NCBI RefSeq assembly: GCF_040151475.1
Contig: NZ_JBDKWG010000091.1
Coordinates: forward strand, 1 to 54,121
From: CAXBNB01 sp040151475
GTDB taxonomy: Bacteria > Bacteroidota > Bacteroidia > Cytophagales > Cyclobacteriaceae
Length of the DNA stretch: 54,121 bases
Direction of reading: 5' to 3'
Positions 27,770 through 37,196 of this stretch are shown here, one piece after another; position 1 is the first letter of the stretch, and the number at the start of each line of letters is the position of its first letter. The notes below the pieces were generated by a model that was given only the letters and a program-made list of their open reading frames with translations, had not been told where the DNA came from and did not search any database. Made by a program: the position numbers and the translations under genes.

Positions 27770-28270
27770 TCAGGCATCTCCATCTTCACCTTCCTCAGGT
27801 TTCAAGGAATCAACTATTTCTTCATATTTCGTTCTCAAATCAGGATCAGCTTTCAACCCTTTTTTCACTTTGTTATACACAGCAGCACCCAATTCATCTT
27901 TAATTAATGTTGGATAAACTTCTTTAAAATCTGCAACCATTGTGTCATACGCTTCCTGTATCTTATCAAAAACTGCAATTTCCTCTTCCGTAGCACTAAT
28001 TTCAGCCAATTTTGCTTCATCCCCTTTAGCAGATTTTAGTTCGTTAAACCTCCTGCCTTCATCCATCAACTCTTCTGATTTTATCAAATCGTTGTATTTG
28101 ACTTTCATGTCCTCTTTCATACTGTCAATTTTATTCATGACAGTAGCATACAACATCAACTCATCATCGGTAATCTCATCATCCTGCGCTACAGCAGGTG
28201 AATTTACAATTAGTATTGCAACAACAACACCAAACAAAAGCAATCCGTTTTTCAGTATTTTTTCAATCAT
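27770..28270 (-). CDS. Small exported acidic alpha-helical protein, unknown
   Basis: The protein has 166 residues. A signal peptide (LLLFGVVVAILIVNSPAVAQ) is followed by DDEITDDELMLYATVMNKID, a start seen in DUF4168-type exported proteins, though I am not sure of the family. The rest is predicted helical and strongly charged, with an acidic tail (KPEEGEDGDA). It is a single gene with its own terminator downstream. Probably periplasmic; no partner is indicated. Confidence 0.72.
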   Translation of the reverse strand: MIEKILKNGLLLFGVVVAILIVNSPAVAQDDEITDDELMLYATVMNKIDSMKEDMKVKYNDLIKSEELMDEGRRFNELKSAKGDEAKLAEISATEEEIAVFDKIQEAYDTMVADFKEVYPTLIKDELGAAVYNKVKKGLKADPDLRTKYEEIVDSLKPEEGEDGDA

Positions 28271-28384
28271 AATTCAGTTTTTCTTCTTTTTTACAAATGT
28301 TAGTAACCAGCGAATTAATAATAAAAAGCTCAATATTTCAAGTATTTAGCCCTTTTATCTCAAACAAATCGAAGATTACAACAT

Positions 28385-30709
28385 TTAATTACCATCAAAA
28401 ATATTTTTCAACCAGCCTTTCCGCTTCCTTTTCTTCGGTGAAGAAGCATTGCTGTTTTTATTAAATTTGTTGTCTTTATTTATGCCTGTATTGTTATTTC
28501 TTTTCTCCTTCCTTTTAAACAATTTTAAAAATGGAGAGTCTTCCTTATAGGGTTCACAATCAATAGAATTTGGAAATTGAAATTCAGATTTCACCAGTGA
28601 ATACAGCTCCTTATCATTCTCTATTTTTTTGTAAAACAAAGCCCAAATCGGCAAGGCTGTATTAGCTCCCTGGCCATTTTTAATACCACTAAAATGGACT
28701 ATGGGATTGTCAACCCCAACCCATACTCCACCCAACCAGTCCGGAGTATATCCCACAAACCACCCGTCAGTATGATTTTGAGTAGTTCCGGTTTTCCCTG
28801 CAACATTACCCGTTATCCCATATTGATACCTGATTCTTTTTGCTGTTCCGTTATCTACTACCGACCGGAGCATATTAGTTATATTTTGCGAAATCTCGAC
28901 AGGCAACACCTGATTACCGGAGGGCTCTTTAAAATAGATTTCTTTGCCATCTCTTGTTTTAACACTGGTGATGTAATTGATACCAACAGTTTTTCCGGAA
29001 TTAGCAAAAGCGGTGTATGCATGAATCAGGCTTTTCAGCGAAATATTTCCTGCACCCAACGCAATTGAAGGACTATTTGGCAACTGTCCTTCGACTCCCA
29101 TGTTTCTGGACAATTTTATTATAGACTCTATACCAGACTCCATAGCCAGCTTCACACTTACTGTATTCACAGAGTTGGTCAATGCACCCACCAAAGAATA
29201 TTTTCCCTCATAATTTCCATCGGAATTTTTTGGAGACCAATCTTCATATTGTGTATATATAATTTTTTGATTCGAAATAAAATCACAAGGTTGATAACCA
29301 TCCATCATGGCTTGCGCATACACTATGGGCTTAAACACAGAACCAACCTGCCTTTGCGCCGTAATGTGATCGTATTGAGTATGTTCATAAGATGCCCCAC
29401 CTACCCAGGCCATAACTTTACCATTATGAGGGTTCACAACCAAAAAACCAGCCTGTAACATCCCTAAATCATGCCTGACAGAATCAAAAACAGAAACCAG
29501 TGTATCTATAATTCCATCGTAAGTATATAAAGTAGTCTGAATTGGCTTCCTTAACTTTTCAATAGCCTTCGTTTCAGAGATACCCTGGTCAAGTAGTTGT
29601 TTATACCTATCAGATTGTTTTAAAATCTTCAGCACCACACTTTCATTCTGCTCAAACAGTCCCTGTTTTTTAAAATCATCATGAAGCAATGGTTGCAGAT
29701 ATTGCAAATGCTCATGGACAGATTCCTCAGCATATTTCTGCAGCCTAGAATGCAGAGTAGTATAAATCTTCAACCCACTAGTATATAAATTGAGTGAGTC
29801 AGTAGCATCATTATCTTTCAGCCAATTCTCTAATTTGAGCCTCAAATATTCACGAAAGTAAGTTGCCGATCCCTGGTCATGACTTAGCTTGTTGTAAGCT
29901 AAAGTCAAAGGTAAATGACTTAAACTGTCAGCAGATCCAGAGGAAATATATCCATATTTCGCCATTTGACTTATAACTGTATTTCTCCTCTCAAGAGATT
30001 TTCCGAGATTGATGCGGGGATTGTAAGTAGAAGTAGCTTTCAACATACCAATCAGTGTTGCCGCCTGCTCAATACTGATATCTTTGGGAGTGGTTGAGAA
30101 AAACCGTTGGCAAGCTAGCTCTATTCCGTAGGTATTTTCTCCAAAAGAAATGGTATTCAGGTACAACATTAAAATTTCTTCCTTGGAATACAAATGTTCA
30201 AGCTTATTGGCTATGATCAATTCTCTGGATTTATTTACAGGAATGGACAAAAAACCATAATTCTCCCGACCAAACAAGTTCTTTGCCAGTTGCTGACTGA
30301 GGGTGCTGCCTCCACCGGTATTTTGACCAAGAATCACGCTTTTGAAAAGTACCCGCATCATGCTTCGTTGGTCTATTCCTTTGTGTCCGTAAAACCGGGC
30401 ATCTTCTGTTGCTATAAGGGCATCTATTACGAAATGGGAAACATTATCATACATCACCTCTGTCCTGTTTTCTACATAGTATCTGCCAAGAAGCACACTG
30501 TCAGCAGAATAGATTTCAGATGCCTGATAGTTTTTAATTGCCTTTAACTCATCATCAGAAGGAATTTCCCCAAACACCCCATTTGAAACAGCAACATACC
30601 CAACATACATTGCACTGCCAGCTCCTACCAATATGATTCCACTAACTACCAGAATAAACAGTAGTTTGCTTTTTTTCCACAGCTCCAAATACAATCGAAA
30701 TAATTTCAT
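28385..30709 (-). CDS. Penicillin-binding protein 1A (bifunctional transglycosylase/transpeptidase)
   Basis: The protein has 774 residues: one N-terminal membrane helix (LLFILVVSGIILVGAGSAMYV, broken here for length), then the GT51 domain with EDARFYGHKGID, GGSTLSQQLAKNLF and the metal/donor segment KEEILMLYLNTISFGENTYG, then the transpeptidase domain. Its active-site motifs are all present: SVFKPIVYAQ (SxxK), SVN in LTNSVNTVSVKL, and KTGTTQNHTDGWF (KTG). It polymerises and cross-links peptidoglycan. The basic tail (KKRKRKGWLKNIFDGN) is typical. It is the sole gene on its transcript as far as I can tell. Confidence 0.95.
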   Translation of the reverse strand: MKLFRLYLELWKKSKLLFILVVSGIILVGAGSAMYVGYVAVSNGVFGEIPSDDELKAIKNYQASEIYSADSVLLGRYYVENRTEVMYDNVSHFVIDALIATEDARFYGHKGIDQRSMMRVLFKSVILGQNTGGGSTLSQQLAKNLFGRENYGFLSIPVNKSRELIIANKLEHLYSKEEILMLYLNTISFGENTYGIELACQRFFSTTPKDISIEQAATLIGMLKATSTYNPRINLGKSLERRNTVISQMAKYGYISSGSADSLSHLPLTLAYNKLSHDQGSATYFREYLRLKLENWLKDNDATDSLNLYTSGLKIYTTLHSRLQKYAEESVHEHLQYLQPLLHDDFKKQGLFEQNESVVLKILKQSDRYKQLLDQGISETKAIEKLRKPIQTTLYTYDGIIDTLVSVFDSVRHDLGMLQAGFLVVNPHNGKVMAWVGGASYEHTQYDHITAQRQVGSVFKPIVYAQAMMDGYQPCDFISNQKIIYTQYEDWSPKNSDGNYEGKYSLVGALTNSVNTVSVKLAMESGIESIIKLSRNMGVEGQLPNSPSIALGAGNISLKSLIHAYTAFANSGKTVGINYITSVKTRDGKEIYFKEPSGNQVLPVEISQNITNMLRSVVDNGTAKRIRYQYGITGNVAGKTGTTQNHTDGWFVGYTPDWLGGVWVGVDNPIVHFSGIKNGQGANTALPIWALFYKKIENDKELYSLVKSEFQFPNSIDCEPYKEDSPFLKLFKRKEKRNNNTGINKDNKFNKNSNASSPKKRKRKGWLKNIFDGN

Positions 30710-30889
30710 TTAACAAAACATATGTACAGCCTCTAAACCAGAACCAACGAACCATTGCATGAGAATAATATTTAATGCACAGATTTTATAAAAATCATAA
30801 ATCTAAAACCACCCAGAGTTTAAAATTTCAATAATCCAACCTAAATTCACAACCTATAATCACTAATTTAAAAAACGCAATTTTATAAA

Positions 30890-31249
30890 ATGAAAAAGAT
30901 ATACTATCTCTCTACTTGTTCCACCTGTATTCGAATTTTAAATGAACTGGACGGATTGCTTTCAGAATTTGAATTACAGGACATTAAGAATGAAAAAATT
31001 ACCCCGAATCAAATCGAAGAAATGCATGCCTTATCGGGAAGCTATGAATCTTTATTCAGTCGCAGGGCAATGAAATACAAATCACTGGGGCTGGGAGCTA
31101 AAAATCTATCGGAAGATGATTACAAAAACTACATTTTAGAGGAATATACTTTTTTGAAAAGACCGATTTTTGTAATTGGAGATAAAATTTTCGTTGGTAA
31201 CTCCGCCAAAACCGTAGAAGCTATAAAATCCGAGTTGACTAATAATTAA
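30890..31249 (+). CDS. ArsC/Spx family thioredoxin-fold protein
   Basis: This 119-residue protein has the fold of arsenate reductase-like proteins. The start IYYLSTCSTCIRILNEL carries a CxxC pair (positions 9 and 12), while true ArsC enzymes have a single Cys in this loop, so this is nearer to Spx/YffB-type members. The downstream FSRRAMKYKSLGL and RPIFVIGDKIFVG are the conserved Arg and cis-Pro regions. Reductase activity on arsenate is not implied. The 180 bases before it show no clear promoter box. Confidence 0.85.
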   Translation: MKKIYYLSTCSTCIRILNELDGLLSEFELQDIKNEKITPNQIEEMHALSGSYESLFSRRAMKYKSLGLGAKNLSEDDYKNYILEEYTFLKRPIFVIGDKIFVGNSAKTVEAIKSELTNN

Positions 31250-31411
31250 CATTTCTTGATCAATACTCAAATTATCCTTTGTTTTTGACAAGCCTGGCAG
31301 GGACATTGCTTTGAAAATTTCAACAATAAAATCTACAATCAGAAAATAAAACCTTCCTGATATCATCATTTTATCCAAAATAACAGACCTTAACCTACTA
31401 AAAAGAAAAAG

Positions 31412-33004
31412 ATGAAAAAGAACGTTACCTTGTTTTTAGCACTGTCTCTTGTGTCATTTTTACTCAGAGCTCAGAATGAACAATTCCTGATACAACCATA
31501 CCTTCAGGATGCCGAACCAAATTCGATCAAAATCATGTGGCAAACTGATAAAGGTGAAGAAAGCATTGTAGAATGGGGGCTTACTCCTAAGCTCGGCAAA
31601 AAGGACAAAGGAACAGCTTTTGATGTCAACTTCGATGAATCCCGCATTCATGAAGTTGAAATAACCGGATTGAAAAGGTTTACTGCATACTATTACAGAG
31701 TGAAAACAGGCAAAGCTGTTTCCGATATATTTCAATTTAAAACACCACCCTTTTCAAGCGATAAAAAATCATTCAGGCTTGTTGCTATGAGCGACATGCA
31801 AAGGGACTGGCAAAACCCTGATAAATTTCATGAGGTGGTAAACGAAGGTGTATTGTCTTACCTGAAAAAAGAACTAAATGACAGCCTGGTTGACAATCTC
31901 GCATTGGTTATGATCCCGGGAGATCTGGTTCAAAGCGGACCGAATTACGCTCAATGGAAAAATGAATTTTTCAATCCGGCTGAGAAGCTTTTTAGCAATG
32001 TCCCTGTTTATCCTGTACCTGGAAATCACGAAAGAAATTCAATCTACTATTTTAAGTATTTCAGTTTACCTGAAAATGGCACACCTGCCTATGCCGAACA
32101 CTGGTGGTTTAAAGATTACGGAAATGTAAGAATCATTGGCCTGGATTCTAATGATGAAGGATATCAGGACAAGTACCAATTGCAATGGCTCAAAGAAGTA
32201 TTGGAGAAAACAGCCAAAATGGAAAATATTGATTTTGTCTTCGTGCAACTGCACCACCCATACAAATCAGAATTATGGATACCGGGAGAAGAAGACTTTA
32301 CCGGCAAAGTAGTGGAAGCCATGGAAAAATTCAGCACTGAGACGGGAAAGCCCAGCATACACTTTTTTGGGCACACTCACGGATACTCCAGAGGCCAATC
32401 CAAAGACCACAAGCATTTGTGGGTAAACGTGGCATCAGCTGGAGGTGCGATAGACAATTGGGGAGAGTTTGAAGGCAGAGATTACGATGAGTTTACAGTA
32501 ACTCAGGATGAATATGGTTTTGTCATGGTAGAGGTTGATCCCAATGGTGGAGATCCGAAATTTACCTTAAAAAGAATCAGCAGAGGAAACGAAGAACTTC
32601 AAAGAGAAAACGAAGTAAGAGATGTCATTACCATCTGGAAAAATGACAAAAAACCTAATACTCCCAAACCTTTGTCTCCTTCCTCTAAAGAGCAGGTTGC
32701 ATTTACAGGTGCTGTATTAAAAGCCGGAACTTTTAGTAGTAAATATGAAGGTACAACTCATGCCGCATCTCACTGGCAGATATCTACTTCCGAGGATTTT
32801 TCAAAACCCGCATTCGATAGTTGGAAACAAAGTGAAAACTGGTATTACAAAGAAAACAGGCAAAAAGATGATGATTTGACTGATGAAAAAACGCCACGAT
32901 TGAGTCCGAATACTACTTACTTCTGGAGGGTTCGTTACCGCGACCAATACCTCAATTGGAGCGAATGGTCTGAAATAGCTTCTTTCACTACCACAGAAAA
33001 ATAA
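31412..33004 (+). CDS. Secreted purple-acid-phosphatase-like metallophosphoesterase
   Basis: This exported protein has 530 residues and a signal peptide ending SFLLRAQ. Residues about 25-110 form a fibronectin-like N-domain (PYLQDAEPNSIKIMWQTD, as in purple acid phosphatases). The metallophosphoesterase core shows MSDMQ, IPGDLVQSG, VPGNHERNS, QLHHPYKSE and FFGHTHGYSRG, i.e. all five blocks with the expected Asp, Asn and His metal ligands. The last 110 residues are another Ig/FNIII-like domain (WQISTSEDFSKPAFDS). It probably frees phosphate from organic phosphoesters outside the cell or in the periplasm. There is a terminator downstream. Confidence 0.92.
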   Translation: MKKNVTLFLALSLVSFLLRAQNEQFLIQPYLQDAEPNSIKIMWQTDKGEESIVEWGLTPKLGKKDKGTAFDVNFDESRIHEVEITGLKRFTAYYYRVKTGKAVSDIFQFKTPPFSSDKKSFRLVAMSDMQRDWQNPDKFHEVVNEGVLSYLKKELNDSLVDNLALVMIPGDLVQSGPNYAQWKNEFFNPAEKLFSNVPVYPVPGNHERNSIYYFKYFSLPENGTPAYAEHWWFKDYGNVRIIGLDSNDEGYQDKYQLQWLKEVLEKTAKMENIDFVFVQLHHPYKSELWIPGEEDFTGKVVEAMEKFSTETGKPSIHFFGHTHGYSRGQSKDHKHLWVNVASAGGAIDNWGEFEGRDYDEFTVTQDEYGFVMVEVDPNGGDPKFTLKRISRGNEELQRENEVRDVITIWKNDKKPNTPKPLSPSSKEQVAFTGAVLKAGTFSSKYEGTTHAASHWQISTSEDFSKPAFDSWKQSENWYYKENRQKDDDLTDEKTPRLSPNTTYFWRVRYRDQYLNWSEWSEIASFTTTEK

Positions 33005-33016
33005 GCCTAATTATTT

Positions 33017-33055
33017 GCAAACAGGCTGTCTTTTTGATACAGTCTGTTTGCTTTT
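33017..33055 (+). terminator. Terminator after metallophosphoesterase gene
   Basis: A 13-base stem (GCAAACAGGCTGT with ACAGTCTGTTTGC, one G-T wobble) and a 9-base loop are followed by TTTT. It starts 13 bases after the stop codon. Confidence 0.8.
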
Positions 33056-33066
33056 ACAGAAGCATA

Positions 33067-34422
33067 TCATACTGTCATTGAAAACAACTGCACTTCCGGT
33101 TTGCTCCTCTTTAGCCTTAAATCAAATACCATACAAACATTTCGGACAAATGCCCTTCCCAGCGGAGTAACGAACAAATCAGTTCCCTGAAGATAGATAA
33201 TACCATCATTTTCCAGTTCCTGCAATTGGCTCGATATAGTCTGATCATTCATCAACTGACCAGGCAATACCGCTTGAAACCGGCACATGATATCCAAAAT
33301 AAGTTGACGGATTTCCAAATCTTCTTCGCCCAGTATATGTCCTTTCAGTAGAGGCAATTGATTATTATTTACACTTTCCAGATAACCATCTATGTCTTTT
33401 ATATTTTGACTAAACCCATACCAGGAATCACTAATAGATGACACTCCCAGCCCAATTAGCGTTTTTGATACAAAAGGAACATATCCCATAAAATTGCGAT
33501 GCAACGAATTGGATTTCACAGCATCAAGCAGTTCATCACCAGGCCGTCCAAAATGATCCATACCTATTTCCATATATCCAGAATTCATAAGCATTTCCCT
33601 ACCCAAATCGTAAAAAGATCTTTTTTCATCTTCTTTCGGTAAATCTGATTCTGAGAATCTCCTCTGACCCGTTCCCTTGATCCAGGGCACATGAGCATAA
33701 CTATAGTACGCTATCCTGTCCGGATTCAACTCCATTACCTTCTCAAAGGTACTGCGGATAGTATCTTTGGTTTGAAAAGGCAATCCATAGATCACATCAT
33801 AATTTATGGATTTGTAACCGATTTCACGGGCATTGTCCGTCACTTCTTTCACAAGATCAAAAGACTGCATTCTATTGATCATAAATTGCACCTTGGGGTC
33901 AAAATCCTGAATTCCCAGGCTAAGCCTGTCAAAACCCAAATCAAATAAAGTCTGTAGATGTTTTTCCGATGTATTTACCGGGTTTGCTTCAAAAGCAAAT
34001 GAAGAATTAAAATGACGGCCAGCATGTTTCAATAGTCCCTCAATCAGAATTTGTAAATTCTCAGGATTGAAAAATGTAGGTGTGCCTCCCCCCAGGTGAA
34101 TTTCTTTGATAACAGGCCGCTTATCAAAAAGCTTAAGGTACAATTCCCATTCTTTCAACAAACCCTCTATATATGGCCTTTCAACTGCGTGATTTTTCGT
34201 AATCCGCTTATTACATCCGCAAAAAGTACACAGACTCTCGCAATATGGCAGGTGTATATATAGACTCAATTCATTACCAAAATCCGATGTGGATTTTAAA
34301 ACTGAAGATGTCCAGGCACTGGTGTTATAAGTTTCTTCATTCCAATAAGGCACAGTAGGATAGCTGGTATATCTCGGACCCGGAACATTGTATTTTCCTA
34401 ATAGTTGAATGTAATTGTTCAT
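33067..34422 (-). CDS. hemN: Oxygen-independent coproporphyrinogen III oxidase
   Basis: This radical-SAM enzyme makes protoporphyrinogen IX without oxygen in heme synthesis. From the ATG at 34422 the protein has 451 residues; a TTG 30 bases earlier is rejected. The cluster motif C61-x3-C65-x2-C68-x-C70 in CESLCTFCGCN is the HemN form with the extra Cys, unlike HemW. GGGTPTFFNPENL follows, and the conserved N-terminal GPRYTSYPT helps bind substrate. The C-terminal HemN domain is complete. This implies heme synthesis under low oxygen. Confidence 0.95.
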   Translation of the reverse strand: MNNYIQLLGKYNVPGPRYTSYPTVPYWNEETYNTSAWTSSVLKSTSDFGNELSLYIHLPYCESLCTFCGCNKRITKNHAVERPYIEGLLKEWELYLKLFDKRPVIKEIHLGGGTPTFFNPENLQILIEGLLKHAGRHFNSSFAFEANPVNTSEKHLQTLFDLGFDRLSLGIQDFDPKVQFMINRMQSFDLVKEVTDNAREIGYKSINYDVIYGLPFQTKDTIRSTFEKVMELNPDRIAYYSYAHVPWIKGTGQRRFSESDLPKEDEKRSFYDLGREMLMNSGYMEIGMDHFGRPGDELLDAVKSNSLHRNFMGYVPFVSKTLIGLGVSSISDSWYGFSQNIKDIDGYLESVNNNQLPLLKGHILGEEDLEIRQLILDIMCRFQAVLPGQLMNDQTISSQLQELENDGIIYLQGTDLFVTPLGRAFVRNVCMVFDLRLKRSKPEVQLFSMTV

Positions 34423-34566
34423 AAAATTTACAGCCTGTATTAAACATATCAATAACAGTTACAAAGGTGGGTGTAGAGGGCTTTATTGATATTGAGTTAT
34501 ATCAGCCATTTACATGAAAAAAATCATGCATAGTAAATTTCAAAAACTAACCGGATATAAAAGAAA

Positions 34567-34594
34567 AAACCCTTATATTACTCATACAAGGGTT
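34567..34594 (-). terminator. Terminator of tRNA-Met gene
   Basis: Reading the minus strand, AAACCCTTGTAT pairs with ATATAAGGGTTT (one wobble) around loop GAGTA, then a T-rich run follows. It begins right after the CCA end of the tRNA. Confidence 0.7.
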
Positions 34595-34671
34595 TGGTAG
34601 CGAAGACGGGAGTTGAACCCGTGACCTCAGGGTTATGAATCCTGCGCTCTAACCAACTGAGCTACCTCGCC
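34595..34671 (-). tRNA. tRNA-Met (anticodon CAT)
   Basis: A full cloverleaf lies on the minus strand: acceptor GGCGAGG, D-arm AGCTCAGTTGGTTAGAGC, anticodon loop TTCATAA, T-arm ACGGGTTCAACTCCCGT and encoded CCA (34595-34597). G1 pairs with U72, which does not fit an initiator. Anticodon CAT means elongator Met; a lysidine-modified Ile tRNA cannot be excluded from sequence alone. Confidence 0.93.
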
Positions 34672-34785
34672 AAAAGAGGTGCAAAGTTAAGCACAATGAA
34701 ATTTAATTTGCCAAAAGAAATAAAAATCTTTTGGCTCATTTTTCAAAAAATTCTGTACATTGGTTTTTTATTAAATGAAGGCAAT

Positions 34786-35178
34786 ATGAGCAAGTTTGAA
34801 TATACAGGAGAGTTTGAATTCCGAGCGTCGAAAAAGATGCTATACCCATACCTTTCGTCAGCAAGCGGATTGGCGCAATGGTTTGCTGATGATGTCAATA
34901 TAGACGAAGACAAAATACTGACCGTAATATGGGATGGGGAAGAAAACAAGGCTAAAATGGTAGCTCACCGCACCAACAGCCTGGTTAAAATTGAGTTTAT
35001 CCCGAATGACCCCAGCGACGATGATCCTAACTATGTAGAATTTAAAATTGATATGAATGAGTTGACTCAGGCAGTCTTCGTGAGGGTAACAGATTATTCG
35101 GAAATGGATGATCTGGACGAACTTGGCGAAATCTGGGAAAACCTGATGCACAAACTCAAAGAGATCGTTGGGGGATAA
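34786..35178 (+). CDS. START-like domain protein (AHSA1/SRPBCC type)
   Basis: This is a 130-residue protein with a helix-grip fold. I use the ATG at 34786, since the upstream 30 residues from 34696 are a hydrophobic stretch without homology. MSKFEYTGEFEFRASKKMLYPYL, in two parts (1-12 and 13-23), then SSASGLAQWFADDVN and IWENLMHKLKEIVGG are typical of a small protein conserved in Bacteroidota. No ligand is known. It stands alone next to tRNA-Met, with purine-rich GAAGGC before the start. Confidence 0.85.
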   Translation: MSKFEYTGEFEFRASKKMLYPYLSSASGLAQWFADDVNIDEDKILTVIWDGEENKAKMVAHRTNSLVKIEFIPNDPSDDDPNYVEFKIDMNELTQAVFVRVTDYSEMDDLDELGEIWENLMHKLKEIVGG

Positions 35179-35492
35179 TTTCCTTCGCCCTTGCATCTAT
35201 TCAAAAAAACAATTCAGGAAATAACACCTCATTTAAGGTCTTGATCAGAATCTGTCATTATCACTATACCCTTTTTGGTTCAAAACTTAAATCCCCACTT
35301 TGTCATATTATAAATAACCTCACATTGGGTTTCTACAAAAAATTCGTATTCGTCATCTGTAGGTCTAAGATTTTGGTTTGAATTTGCTGTAAAGCACTCA
35401 AATATATTGTTTTGTGGAACCAACAAAAAAGACACAAAAAAACCATCCCTAAAAAAGGGATGGCTTTCTATTCAACTTACACTACAAAATTT
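35179..35492. other. Intergenic region 3' of START-like gene and ice-binding gene
   Basis: The two genes converge over 314 bases. The right end holds the minus-strand terminator of the ice-binding gene (35436-35463). The rest is AT-rich with no open frame of value and no RNA I recognise. Confidence 0.55.
35436..35463 (-). terminator. Terminator of ice-binding protein gene
   Basis: The stem CCATCCCT/AGGGATGG (35443-35450 with 35456-35463) has a 5-base loop. On the minus strand a run of seven T follows. It lies 29 bases past the stop codon. Confidence 0.8.
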
Positions 35493-37196
35493 TTATTGCA
35501 CCTTAGTCACTGCATTGGCGTCAAGTATGACAGCAGTTTGCGCAAGGGTACGTCCGTTGATTGATGCTCCATTGAGGAAAGTAATCCCGGTCTTCGAAAG
35601 TATATTTCCTTCAAAATGTGAATTTGCTCCAAATGTAGCCTCGCCTGCTACTTGCCAGAAAATGTTTTTGGCCTGAGCACCTCCATTCAAAGTAACATTG
35701 ATCGCTGTGCTTTGAGATAAGTCACCTGATATCTGAAAAATCCAAACGTCATCAGCACCACCTGTAAGGGTAACATCTGAAGGGATAGTCACGGTAGAAG
35801 TCCACTTATATAAACCAGCAGACAATGTCATTCCGCCAATGTTCCCTGTCCCTAATTCAAGGAATTCTGGTGTTGGCCTTCCTGCTGCATCATTATAGGC
35901 AGTGATCATATCATTTACCGCAGTAGTTAAATTAATAGGGGTAGGATCTGCCATGTCGGCGGCATATACATTACCAGTTACTTGAGCTGAGGTGGCATAA
36001 CCTGTAGCATCGGTTAAAGACAAACCGGTGATGTATGAAGTAGCTGCCGGGCTCAATCCCAAATGTCCTGTAATAGCAGAAGTGGAGCTGTTGTTGATAG
36101 CCGTCTTGGCAAGGATCACATAATTACTTGCTTCGCCTAAATTTACCACTGCAAGTGTTGCTGTTACATTACTTGTAGTAAAGTTCCAGGTGGTGGCAGT
36201 AGCCAATCCATTTCCTGATAAGTCCTGAGCTCCTGTTGTAATCTCAGCAGTATAAACCGTATTAGATTCAAGAATGGTAGTAGAGGTGAAAGTTGCTGTA
36301 TTGTCTGCATAAGCCACTACACCTGCTACAGGAGTCGTGCCTTTCTTTAAAGTAAACGTTGTAGCATTGATGGTTTCAAGATTCATCGATTCATTAAACA
36401 TAATAGACACTGTTTTGTTCCGTGCAACCCCTGTAGCATCGCTTAGAGGAGAAGTCGAATTGATAAATGGTGCTGCGTCATCCAACGTAGTAAAACTCCA
36501 GGTGGTGGCAGTAGCTAATCCATTTTGAAATAAATCCTGAACTCCTGTTGTAATCGTGGCGGTGTAGGTAGTCTTAGATTCAAGATTTGCGTCAGCTGTA
36601 AATGTAGCAGTATTGTCTGCATAAGATACAGTACCAGCAACAGCTGTGATTCCTTGAACCAAAGTAAATGTTGTGGCACTGATGGTTGCAGGATCCATAG
36701 GTTCGTTAAATACGACTGACACTGTCTTGTCTCTGGCTACTCCTGTAGCGTCGCTTAATGGATCTTTAGAACTGACAACAGGTGCTTCATTGTCAACGAC
36801 AGCTACTGTGGTGAAAGTAATCGTAAAGTCATTTTCCAAAGCGACTCCAAGTGCACTCTCAGCACCAGTGTTGACCGTAGCAGTATATTCTGTGCTGTTT
36901 GCCAGTTCAGCAGTTGGGGTCATTGTTACCTTATTATTGTCATAAGCCACTGCGGTAGCTATCTCTGTGGTTCCTTCCATTAAGACAACCGTAGTACTGT
37001 TCATGGTTTGAGGATCCATGGCAGCTAAAAAATTGAATTCAATTGTGGAGGCAATGGCAATTCCGGTAGCATCATCAACTGGAGTGGACGATACTATTGT
37101 TGGTGCTACTATTACTTGGTCTTCGTCCTTGCCACAGCCAAGAAATACCAAAACAGGAAATACCGCAAGTACGAATACTGAATTTTTAATTTTCAT
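35493..37196 (-). CDS. Ice-binding-like (DUF3494) lipoprotein with three Ig-like arms
   Basis: The protein has 567 residues. It has a lipoprotein signal (VFLGC, Cys21), then three Big_5/SbsA-type Ig-like domains of about 100 residues each (APTIVSSTPVDDATG, APVVSSKDPLSDATG, APFINSTSPLSDATG), then from about residue 340 a DUF3494 ice-binding domain: VNLGEASNYVILAKTAI, TGHLGLSPAATS, VWIFQISGDLSQS, LNGGAQAKNIFWQV, SINGRTLAQTAVILDA. DUF3494 beta-solenoids bind ice planes and stop crystal growth, or tie cells to ice. Here the domain would project from the outer membrane on Ig arms. Cold or sea-ice habit is inference. It has its own terminator. Confidence 0.92.
   Translation of the reverse strand: MKIKNSVFVLAVFPVLVFLGCGKDEDQVIVAPTIVSSTPVDDATGIAIASTIEFNFLAAMDPQTMNSTTVVLMEGTTEIATAVAYDNNKVTMTPTAELANSTEYTATVNTGAESALGVALENDFTITFTTVAVVDNEAPVVSSKDPLSDATGVARDKTVSVVFNEPMDPATISATTFTLVQGITAVAGTVSYADNTATFTADANLESKTTYTATITTGVQDLFQNGLATATTWSFTTLDDAAPFINSTSPLSDATGVARNKTVSIMFNESMNLETINATTFTLKKGTTPVAGVVAYADNTATFTSTTILESNTVYTAEITTGAQDLSGNGLATATTWNFTTSNVTATLAVVNLGEASNYVILAKTAINNSSTSAITGHLGLSPAATSYITGLSLTDATGYATSAQVTGNVYAADMADPTPINLTTAVNDMITAYNDAAGRPTPEFLELGTGNIGGMTLSAGLYKWTSTVTIPSDVTLTGGADDVWIFQISGDLSQSTAINVTLNGGAQAKNIFWQVAGEATFGANSHFEGNILSKTGITFLNGASINGRTLAQTAVILDANAVTKVQ
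36145..36768 (-). repeat. Tandem duplication of an Ig-like domain inside the ice-binding gene
   Basis: The second and third Ig-like domains are still alike in DNA: for example CCAGGTGGTGGCAGTAGC begins at 36186 and again at 36498, a period of 312 bases (104 codons). Long matching stretches surround both. This points to a recent unit duplication. The boundaries given are approximate. Confidence 0.7.

Noticed and set aside
30890..31249. True arsenate reductase
   Set aside because: The active loop has CxxC rather than the single-Cys ArsC loop, and no ars genes are near.
34696..34785. N-terminal extension of the START-like protein
   Set aside because: The extra 30 residues are hydrophobic and unlike the family; the ATG at 34786 has a purine-rich site before it.
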